From positions 1-29,544 of the forward strand of contig JAMPAO010000021.1 in NCBI GenBank assembly GCA_023667165.1: a stretch of DNA of 29,544 bases, given 5' to 3'. Origin of the DNA: Ruminococcus sp. (lineage in GTDB: Bacteria > Bacillota > Clostridia > Oscillospirales > Ruminococcaceae). The notes beneath the pieces were generated by a model. The model searched no databases and was not told the origin of the DNA. It was given only the letters and a program-made list of their open reading frames with translations. Below, piece by piece: positions 24,047 to 29,544 of this stretch (its first letter is position 1; each line of letters starts with the position of its first letter). A program made the position numbers and the translations under genes.

Positions 24047-24826
24047 GTCCCTTTTTCTCCATTTTGCGAAATATTTTATCATTGAGCCGATCTGGATCAA
24101 AAAATATTTTCCGCTTTTCATATACGCTCTTTCCCACAAATGGGTAACGGAGATCTGCGGAAGATACATGGTTCTGCCGTAAGCCTTTGCTTCCCGCGTG
24201 AGATCGGCGTCCTCGCTGTAGAGAAAATATCTTTCGTCAAATCCTCCTATTTTTTTGAAAATTTCCGTACGAATACATATAAAGCAGCCCGAACAGAAGC
24301 CGCATTCAAACGGTTCGGAAACGTTTTTTCCTCTCAGGGTGTATTCGTCCCTCCATTTTTTAAATGGATCGCCGAAACGTTCAAGCCTGCCCCCCAGCAT
24401 ATATTTTAGCGTTGGGGTCAGCTTGGGAGTAAACTGTTCGTTTCCGTTTTCGTACAGCAGCTTGGGTACAGCCATAACAACATCTGCGTTTTTTTCAAAA
24501 TATTCGATAAAGCTGTCTACAGCGTTATTTTCAAGTATGATATCGGGATTGATTATGAAATGATACTTTGAATCGAGCATATCAAGCACCGCGTTGTGAC
24601 CGTGTCCGAAGCCGTTGTTGCTGCCGTTTTCTATAACGGTCACAGCGGGAAAGCTGCGGCGCACAAGCTCCGCCGTGCCGTCCGAGGACATGTTATCCGA
24701 AACAAACAGCTTGAAATCAATATTTTTCGTATGGTCAAGAACAGACCGTATAACGGCCTCTATTTTATCGGCATTGTTATAGGTAACGATACAGCCGGTT
24801 GCTTTTATTGACGGAGCGTTATCCAT
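24023..24826 (-). CDS. Family 2 glycosyltransferase (WbbL/rhamnosyltransferase-like)
   Basis: Cytoplasmic GT-A fold sugar transferase of 267 residues, probably acting on a cell-surface polysaccharide. It shows the nucleotide-binding start (IVTYNNADKIEAVI), the SDNMSSDGTAE stretch, the metal-binding region INPDIIL and the C-terminal acceptor region (GFDERYFLYSEDADLTREAKAYG) usual for WbbL-like enzymes. No membrane segment. GAGAGGA precedes the ATG. The 3' end is unusual in that its last codons (KKNGGYR) form one arm of the shared terminator. It is monocistronic, with its own promoter at 24948-24976. The sugar and acceptor are not deducible. Confidence 0.92.
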   Translation of the reverse strand: MDNAPSIKATGCIVTYNNADKIEAVIRSVLDHTKNIDFKLFVSDNMSSDGTAELVRRSFPAVTVIENGSNNGFGHGHNAVLDMLDSKYHFIINPDIILENNAVDSFIEYFEKNADVVMAVPKLLYENGNEQFTPKLTPTLKYMLGGRLERFGDPFKKWRDEYTLRGKNVSEPFECGFCSGCFICIRTEIFKKIGGFDERYFLYSEDADLTREAKAYGRTMYLPQISVTHLWERAYMKSGKYFLIQIGSMIKYFAKWRKRDKKNGGYR

Positions 24827-24927
24827 GGAACTGATCCTCTCGTTTTTCCTTGTATAATAAACGGCATGGAAATTTGATCTTAAATCAAGCTGAAATTCTG
24901 CTTTATGATCTTTGCGTGCTGCTTCCT

Positions 24928-24955
24928 TTGATGCCGGTTACTATGATATTATAGT
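24928..24955 (+). promoter_or_regulatory. Possible divergent promoter toward spoIIAA
   Basis: TTGATG (24928-24933), a 16-nt spacer and TATAGT (24950-24955) form a weaker sigma-A-like promoter overlapping the opposite one. They share the dyad TACTAT/ATAGTA. I saw no good sigma-H (AGGAWWT...GAAT) match before spoIIAA, although sigma-H is what drives this operon in Bacillus. Confidence 0.35.
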
Positions 24956-24976
24956 ATATCCGCAAGGTTTTGTCAA
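24948..24976 (-). promoter_or_regulatory. Consensus promoter of the glycosyltransferase gene
   Basis: On the minus strand, TTGACA (24976-24971), a 17-nt spacer and TATAAT (24953-24948) match the sigma-A consensus at all twelve positions. It predicts a leader of about 115 bases before the ATG at 24826. Confidence 0.85.
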
Positions 24977-25083
24977 GACGGCGCTGCGTATTTTTTATAA
25001 ATAACGCCGTAGGTTTCCCGCTTCGGCAAATTTCGCGTATTGCGAATGATAAAATTAGAAAAAAAGAAAGGACGTTAAATAAA

Positions 25084-25389
25084 ATGGGAGTAAAGATAGA
25101 AACGGGTGACAGCAGCGTCAGGGTTTATCTTGACGGCGAAATAGATCATCACTGCGCCCCGTCCATACGCAACGAAATAGATTTGGCAATTGACGGCTGC
25201 CATCCGGAAAATCTTGTTATGGACTTCGGCGAGGTCACATTCATGGACAGCTCGGGTATAGGTCTTGTAATGGGAAGATATCAGGCTATGAAGAACATCG
25301 GAGGACGGGTGTCGCTTGAGAATACTCCCGTTCATATCAAAAAGGTGATGAGGCTTGCGGGTCTTGACAGATTTGCAAGCATCAGCTAA
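25084..25389 (+). CDS. spoIIAA: Anti-sigma F factor antagonist SpoIIAA
   Basis: STAS-domain protein of 101 residues that, when unphosphorylated, releases sigma F from SpoIIAB in the forespore. The phospho-site motif is MDSSGIG with S57 as the likely phosphorylated serine, followed by LVMGRYQAM, the SpoIIAA-type version. I chose ATG 25084, preceded by AAGAAAGGA; the open frame back to 24970 has no ribosome site. It is the first gene of the three-gene sporulation operon. RsbV-type antagonists are similar, but the SpoIIAB and SigF neighbours settle the assignment. Confidence 0.93.
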   Translation: MGVKIETGDSSVRVYLDGEIDHHCAPSIRNEIDLAIDGCHPENLVMDFGEVTFMDSSGIGLVMGRYQAMKNIGGRVSLENTPVHIKKVMRLAGLDRFASIS

Positions 25390-25402
25390 GGAGTGATAAA
25401 AA

Positions 25403-25876
25403 ATGTCAGACGTAAAAAATGAAATGCGGGTGCTGCTTTCCCCGAAAAGCTGCAACGAAGCGGTGGCGCGCAGCGTTGTAACAGCTTTTGCAATGCAGAC
25501 GGATCCGTCTTTGAGCGAGCTTTCCGATATAAAAACCGCGGTTTCCGAAGCGGTAACGAACGCGATCGTTCACGGATACAGAAATTGTTCCGGAAATGTA
25601 GAGATCGTTTGCAGGATATTGGACGGCAGCGTTATCTACATAAAGGTCAGGGACCGAGGCTGCGGCATAGCGGACATAAAAAAGGCTATGGAGCCGCTTT
25701 ATACCACCGTTCCCGAAGAGGAGCGGGCGGGACTGGGTTTTGCGGTCATGGAGAGCTTTATGGACAATGTGACCGTAAAAAGCACGCCCGGAAAGGGGAC
25801 AAGCGTTATTATGAAAAAGCGTATTTTATCCTCAAGTCTTGTTAAAGCGGGAGCAAAAGAAAATGAACGCTGCTGA
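25403..25876 (+). CDS. spoIIAB: Anti-sigma F factor / serine kinase SpoIIAB
   Basis: GHKL-fold protein of 157 residues that binds sigma F and phosphorylates SpoIIAA. It carries the N-box in DIKTAVSEAVTNAIVHGY, the G1 box RDRGCGI, the lid motif MEPLYTT and the G2 region GLGFAVMESF, all typical of SpoIIAB. AAGGAGTG precedes ATG 25403, 13 bases after spoIIAA. The last 14 bases overlap the sigF start, which couples anti-sigma and sigma translation. The C-terminal tail is about ten residues longer than in Bacillus, from memory of that family. Confidence 0.94.
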   Translation: MSDVKNEMRVLLSPKSCNEAVARSVVTAFAMQTDPSLSELSDIKTAVSEAVTNAIVHGYRNCSGNVEIVCRILDGSVIYIKVRDRGCGIADIKKAMEPLYTTVPEEERAGLGFAVMESFMDNVTVKSTPGKGTSVIMKKRILSSSLVKAGAKENERC

Positions 25877-26549
25877 AACGGATATCAGATCAAAGGTCTG
25901 CCGTGACAGGCTTGTTACCGATAATCTGCGCCTTGTTCATCTTTGCGCCAACCGCTTCAGAAACAGGGGAGTTGAATATGAGGAGCTGTACAGCGCAGGC
26001 TGTATAGGGATCGTCAAGGCGGCGAACGCATTTGACGGGGAGCGCGGGGTGAAATTTTCCACATATGCCGTTCCGGTGATCTTGGGAGAGATAAAAAGAA
26101 TATTCCGCGACGGAGGTACGGTCAAGGTCAGCAGAAGTCTGAAAGAGCTTTCCATGAAAGCGAGCCGCGAGAAAAACAAGTTCATTCAGATAAACGGGAG
26201 AGAACCCTCCGTAAGCGAGCTTTCGGAAATAATGGGAGATCCCCCCGAAAATATTGCCCTTGCTCTTGCCGCCGCCCAGCCCTGTCTGTCGCTTACCGTC
26301 AGCGGCGACGACGACAATACCGAGCAGAGGGATATTCCCGACCCGTTCAGAGAGGCGGATATTTACGAGGGCATCGCTCTGCGGCAGGCAATGGACAGGC
26401 TTTCCTCCGAGGACAGGCGTCTTATCTTCCTGCGGTATTTCAGATCCATGACCCAAAGCAAGGCAGCGGAACGCCTCGGCATGACTCAGGTGCAGGTGTC
26501 ACGCAGGGAGAAAAAGATATTGGAGCGGCTGAGGCAGGAGCTGGATTAG
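25863..26549 (+). CDS. sigF: Forespore RNA polymerase sigma factor SigF
   Basis: Sporulation sigma factor of 228 residues. Region 2 (RDRLVTDNLRLVHL..., FSTYAVPVILGEIKRIFRD) binds core polymerase and the -10, region 3 lies around 'REPSVSELSEIMG', and region 4 (QSKAAERLGMTQVQVSRREKKIL) binds the -35. I chose ATG 25863, with GGGAG upstream; a TTG at 25839 would deepen the overlap with spoIIAB and is less likely. It ends the operon, about 75 bases before a convergent gene. Its presence means the organism has the spore programme, or had it recently. Confidence 0.94.
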   Translation: MNAAETDIRSKVCRDRLVTDNLRLVHLCANRFRNRGVEYEELYSAGCIGIVKAANAFDGERGVKFSTYAVPVILGEIKRIFRDGGTVKVSRSLKELSMKASREKNKFIQINGREPSVSELSEIMGDPPENIALALAAAQPCLSLTVSGDDDNTEQRDIPDPFREADIYEGIALRQAMDRLSSEDRRLIFLRYFRSMTQSKAAERLGMTQVQVSRREKKILERLRQELD

Positions 26550-26561
26550 AGGCAAGCTGTC

Positions 26562-26611
26562 AAGAGGCAAGAAGCAGGATCTTATACGTTTTTTCTTACT
26601 TCTTGCCTCTT
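26562..26611. terminator. Hairpin between convergent sigF and M56 genes
   Basis: AAGAGGCAAGAAG (26562-26574) pairs perfectly with CTTCTTGCCTCTT (26599-26611) over 13 bp with a 24-nt loop. It lies 12 bases from each of the two convergent stops, the right place for a shared terminator, but lacks a strong T-tract on either side. A further AGAGGCAAG copy stands just upstream at 26548. Confidence 0.6.
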
Positions 26612-26623
26612 ATTGATCTGTTT

Positions 26624-28840
26624 TTACTGTTCTGCGCTTATCAGCTTGCAGCGCACATACTGCTCAATTCCCGCAGCTTTGTTTGGGCAGGCGGAAATTG
26701 TTCCGTCTATTGTTCCCTTGTAGTTTACATATGCGTAAACTCCGTCCTCTTCATAGGAAATATCCTTGTAGTCTATCACCGTAAAAGCGTAGCCGTCGCG
26801 GGGAGTTTTGAACCAGTCAAGGTATTCCTCGGGAGAGGTATAGGGAATATCACGGTCCGTGACGCTGTCGCACTGCTTATGACTGCTTGTAAATCGCCCC
26901 TCCTCCTCGGTAAAACCTATAATAAGGGTATCGTTTAGGGCAAAATAGTTATTGCGGATACTGTCAAGGGACAGTTCTAACGTAAATCTGTTTCCGGCAG
27001 GCGATCCGTCCCTGCTTATTATGTAGGTGCGGTAATATACGCCCTTTTCAAGGTCGGCATGAGCTTCGTCGAATATCAAGGTCGGGATATCCTCCTCGGT
27101 AAGGCTGCCGGTGTATTTTCCCCCATCGTAATTATCCGCCGCCGCTGCCAGTGCTTCGCTGTCGGAATAAGTTGAGTAATATTTCGTTTTGAACATTGAC
27201 GGTGAATACGGTCTGAAGTCCTCGTTTCTTACGAGCTGCACAGCTTTGCTGTAATCGACATATTTCTCCGCGCTGACATTTTCAAAATCGGTATCACCGT
27301 CAAACATTCCCGCGGCGTACATTGCTTCCAAAAAGTTCAGGTGGCGGTTGTCAAACTGACGGTGGTGAAATTCTCCGCCAATGATCGCAGTACCGCCCGA
27401 GGGAAAGCCTGTATTGGTGATAAGATAGCCGTTATCGGTCTTTATCAGCTTGAAAGCCATCTGGCAGCTTGTGTATAAGCCGTCGCTGCCTGAAAAACTG
27501 CCTGCGCAGTCGTGGTAGGTGTTGCCGTTGGTATTGAAATATTCAACATCGTACACCGTTTCGCAGTAATAGGCTTGCTTTAGCTGACCTCTCATTCTTC
27601 TGCCCTCTGCGGAGAGCAGCTTGTAGTCGTTTACTCTGAAATATTCCGGAACGTCCTCGCCCGTAAATCTTGACATATAGCTGTCAAGAGCCATTCGGGC
27701 AAGCTCGCCCAGATCATCCGTGTCCGTTTCAATGGTTTTCCAGCTTTCATCGGCGGTATATTCCCATTTTTCCTCCGGATAAGCGGAGATAATATCATAA
27801 TAGTAAGCGTTGTCCCCAAAGTCGTCGGATAAAAACATCCCTGCGCCGAATACCGCCGCCGAGCAGAGCAAGGCTCTGAGAACAACGGGATCATTATGCT
27901 TTTCTATGTTTTCCGATATCCTCCTTTTAAGCGCCTTTCCGCTGCCGCTCCATGAGGTAGTGAGAGAGGCGTTTTTCTGTTTTGCCGCGCTCCTTGCCAT
28001 CAGGCGCATATAAGCCGCCGTCTGATCCTCGTTAAAATGCTCCAGTGCGGCGCTGTCGCAGGTGATCTCTATATCCTCGAAAACCGTCCTTGAAAAGATG
28101 TAAATAAAGGGATTGACCCATTGCAGAGCGGTTATGATGTGGATAAGCAGTTTGAGATAAAGATCGTGCCTTTTCAGGTGAACAAGCTCGTGAGCTATGA
28201 TAAAGGAAGCTTCCTCTTTTGTGTAATTTTCATGAGGCAGGATAATTTTCGGATGCTTAAAACCCATAAGCATGGGAGAGGATATCTTGCCGCAGACGAC
28301 GATCTCCGGCAGCTTTTTTACCTTGACGGTTTGCAGGATATCGCTGTGATCCTTCTGCGGCACATGACCGAACTTCTTAACGATCCTGTTAAGGCTGATA
28401 TATCCCCCAATGAGCCATATCAGATAAACGATGACGCCGATAATATACACAGGCAGCAGGTAGTCTGCAAGGTCGACGGTTTGGGCGTATTCCCATGTAC
28501 CCCAACTCCAGTTTTCTGCCGCTCCCGGGGGGAGCTCGTAATCCAAAGACGGCTGTATGACTTCTATTACCGGCATAAATCTGGGAAGATTGACGCTTCC
28601 TCGGGGGAAATTTGTATTTTCCGTGATCAGTCGGAAAAAGGGCATATTAAAGGGTATCGCCAGCCTTATTGCGGCAGTGACCCATACAGCGTAACGCCAT
28701 TTTGGAGAGAGCTTTCCCCGAGTTAATTTTTTGGCGATGATCATTGCGAGCATTATAAGCATAATGCTGAAAGTAACTTCTATTACCTCGCTGAAAATTC
28801 TTTCCGGCGTTAAAAAGGTATATTTTAATATCTCATCCAT
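26624..28840 (-). CDS. M56 (BlaR1/MecR1-type) membrane peptidase with large unrecognised C-terminal domain
   Basis: Membrane sensor-protease of 738 residues. Three N-terminal membrane segments (about 13-37, 48-68 and 120-147) precede the zinc motif H217-E-L-V-H221 (IIAHELVHLKRHD). A fourth segment lies at about 322-342, and some 390 residues then follow, predicted to be outside the cell. In BlaR1 this region is a penicillin-binding domain with S-x-x-K, SxN and KTG motifs; I do not see these, so the signal is probably not a beta-lactam. The start overlaps the BlaI-type repressor by 8 bases. By family logic, signal binding activates the protease, which inactivates the repressor. Confidence 0.9.
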   Translation of the reverse strand: MDEILKYTFLTPERIFSEVIEVTFSIMLIMLAMIIAKKLTRGKLSPKWRYAVWVTAAIRLAIPFNMPFFRLITENTNFPRGSVNLPRFMPVIEVIQPSLDYELPPGAAENWSWGTWEYAQTVDLADYLLPVYIIGVIVYLIWLIGGYISLNRIVKKFGHVPQKDHSDILQTVKVKKLPEIVVCGKISSPMLMGFKHPKIILPHENYTKEEASFIIAHELVHLKRHDLYLKLLIHIITALQWVNPFIYIFSRTVFEDIEITCDSAALEHFNEDQTAAYMRLMARSAAKQKNASLTTSWSGSGKALKRRISENIEKHNDPVVLRALLCSAAVFGAGMFLSDDFGDNAYYYDIISAYPEEKWEYTADESWKTIETDTDDLGELARMALDSYMSRFTGEDVPEYFRVNDYKLLSAEGRRMRGQLKQAYYCETVYDVEYFNTNGNTYHDCAGSFSGSDGLYTSCQMAFKLIKTDNGYLITNTGFPSGGTAIIGGEFHHRQFDNRHLNFLEAMYAAGMFDGDTDFENVSAEKYVDYSKAVQLVRNEDFRPYSPSMFKTKYYSTYSDSEALAAAADNYDGGKYTGSLTEEDIPTLIFDEAHADLEKGVYYRTYIISRDGSPAGNRFTLELSLDSIRNNYFALNDTLIIGFTEEEGRFTSSHKQCDSVTDRDIPYTSPEEYLDWFKTPRDGYAFTVIDYKDISYEEDGVYAYVNYKGTIDGTISACPNKAAGIEQYVRCKLISAEQ

Positions 28841-29222
28841 TTTTGTTTCCCCCTGTCTTTTCGTTTATGTACCTCATCAGATCCTCAAGGTCGCTGTCGG
28901 TAATGCCTTTGCTGTCGTAAAGAGAAGCCACAAGAGCGGTAAGATTTCCCCCGTTCAGACGTTTGAGGAGCAATCTGTTTTCCTGCGCAAGATAATCATC
29001 TTTTGATATAAGGCAGTTAAAATATCTGTTTTTGCCCGATTTTTCGGTGGACAGAAAACCCTTTTCCGTAAGCCTGCCCAGAACTGTCTGCAATGCGGAC
29101 ATATTCCAGCTTCTCTGTTTTTCCAGATATTTATGTATATCGGAGGTGGACACGGGCAGCTCGGAGTCCCACACGGCAAGCATTACCTCAAGCTCTGTTT
29201 CGGGTAATTTTTTAATTTTCAT
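28833..29222 (-). CDS. BlaI/MecI/CopY family repressor
   Basis: Winged-helix repressor of 129 residues, first gene of the minus-strand pair with the M56 protease. The N-terminal part (KLPETELEVMLAVWDSELPVSTSDI, NMSALQTVLGRLTEKGFLSTEKSGKNRYF, about 5-70) is the BlaI DNA-binding domain. The C-terminal half is the dimer and protease-sensitive region (DYLAQENRLLLKRLNGG). Two TACA-N2-TGTA operators lie on its own promoter, so it should repress itself and the protease gene. No beta-lactamase or copper genes are adjacent. Confidence 0.94.
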   Translation of the reverse strand: MKIKKLPETELEVMLAVWDSELPVSTSDIHKYLEKQRSWNMSALQTVLGRLTEKGFLSTEKSGKNRYFNCLISKDDYLAQENRLLLKRLNGGNLTALVASLYDSKGITDSDLEDLMRYINEKTGGNKNG

Positions 29223-29249
29223 ATATCATCATTCCTTTCACAAGTAATC

Positions 29250-29289
29250 ACATACATTTGTATGTTAATTATATTATACAAATGTATGT
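29250..29289. promoter_or_regulatory. Pair of BlaI-type operators
   Basis: ACATACATTTGTAT (29250-29263) and its exact reverse complement (29276-29289) are separated by 12 bases. Each contains the BlaI/MecI core TACA-N2-TGTA (29253-29262 and 29277-29286), 24 bases centre to centre. One site covers the -10 and spacer, the other the transcription start side, so a repressor there would block the promoter. Confidence 0.88.
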
Positions 29290-29301
29290 CATAAAAATCA
29301 A
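29273..29301 (-). promoter_or_regulatory. Promoter of the BlaI-type repressor operon
   Basis: On the minus strand, TTGATT (29301-29296), a 17-nt spacer and a perfect TATAAT (29278-29273). The upstream operator sits inside the spacer and -10. The expected leader is about 45 bases. Confidence 0.85.
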
Positions 29302-29358
29302 TAGGCATATCATACAATTTATTTTATAAAAATATGTATAATGTGACGTTAAAAAATA

Positions 29359-29384
29359 AAAGAGCCGTGCTGTTACGGCTCTTT
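29359..29384 (-). terminator. Terminator of a minus-strand gene at the right edge
   Basis: AAAGAGCCGT (29359-29368) pairs with ACGGCTCTTT (29375-29384), a 10-bp stem with a 6-nt loop. Read on the minus strand it is followed by a T-rich run (29358-29351). It lies 11 bases after the stop of the partial gene at 29396. Confidence 0.85.
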
Positions 29385-29395
29385 GCCTTGTGATT

Positions 29396-29544
29396 TTAAT
29401 TTCCGGGCAGATTTTTTATGAGAGGTTTAAGTCTATTGTAAATTATTTTTGTATCATCATTGGAGAAAAAATCCTGAAGTGTGTTATTTACCTGTGATTT
29501 TGTTTTTGACATTAAAACAATTTTAATAATATCTTCTTTTTGGT
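29396..29544 (-). CDS. 3' end of an unrecognised gene, cut by window edge
   Basis: The minus strand is open from the window edge (frame starting at 29542) to a TAA at 29398-29396, giving 48 residues ending ...KIIYNRLKPLIKNLPGN. It is lysine- and asparagine-rich and very AT-rich compared with the rest of the window. A proper terminator begins 11 bases after the stop, which supports a real gene end. An internal Met lies at the eleventh visible residue, so a very short gene is also possible. I do not recognise the family. Confidence 0.55.
   Translation of the reverse strand, partial: QKEDIIKIVLMSKTKSQVNNTLQDFFSNDDTKIIYNRLKPLIKNLPGN

Noticed and set aside
25084..26549. RsbV-RsbW-SigB stress operon
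   Set aside because: The antagonist and kinase motifs (MDSSGIG...MGRYQ, MEPLYTT) and the sigma factor length fit SpoIIAA-SpoIIAB-SigF better.
26624..29222. Beta-lactam resistance operon (mecR1-mecI / blaR1-blaI)
   Set aside because: Only the regulatory architecture matches; no beta-lactamase or PBP2a gene is adjacent and the sensor domain lacks penicillin-binding motifs.

Overview
The window looks like a chromosomal segment of a spore-forming, low-to-moderate GC Clostridia, most likely Oscillospiraceae (Ruminococcus-like). The basis is a Gram-positive PolC replicase, a spoIIAA-spoIIAB-sigF operon, the short HisG plus HisZ form of ATP phosphoribosyltransferase, strong AAGGAGG-type ribosome binding sites, and a BlaI/M56 pair. 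Species-level assignment is inference. No rRNA, tRNA, CRISPR array or transposase gene was seen.

Region 1 (1-9892, + strand) is the conserved Firmicute block cdsA (5'-truncated by the window) - dxr - rseP - ispG - polC: phospholipid precursor synthesis, two MEP isoprenoid steps, site-2 protease and replicative polymerase. Three accessory genes (a PH-like protein, a GNAT acetyltransferase and an AT-rich small membrane protein) sit between rseP and ispG.

Region 2 (10015-18066, + strand) is a histidine operon hisZ-G-D-C-B-H-[two broken GNAT genes]-tag-hisF. It starts at a near-consensus promoter (TTGACA, 17-nt spacer, TATCAT) whose -10 box lies inside a 15-bp perfect inverted repeat, an obvious operator candidate. 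hisA, normally between hisH and hisF, is absent; its place is taken by two frame-disrupted acetyltransferase genes and a DNA-3-methyladenine glycosylase gene. hisI and hisE are also absent.

Region 3 (18067-24046, + strand) starts with a 163-nt, almost fully self-complementary palindrome with 17-bp perfect ends (MITE-like or a structured RNA). A LytTR response regulator and a one-TM GHKL histidine kinase follow, then a terminator and a pair of overlapping ABC exporter half-transporters. A direct repeat matching the published LytTR-site consensus lies upstream of the exporter genes, so the two-component system may control the exporter.

Region 4 (24002-29544) holds a minus-strand family 2 glycosyltransferase with a perfect consensus promoter, the divergent + strand sporulation operon spoIIAA-spoIIAB-sigF, and then, convergent to it, a minus-strand blaI-blaR1-like pair. 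The BlaI-type repressor promoter carries two TACA-N2-TGTA operators. The M56 partner has a large C-terminal domain that does not look like a penicillin-binding sensor. The 3' end of one more minus-strand gene, with its terminator, reaches the right edge.
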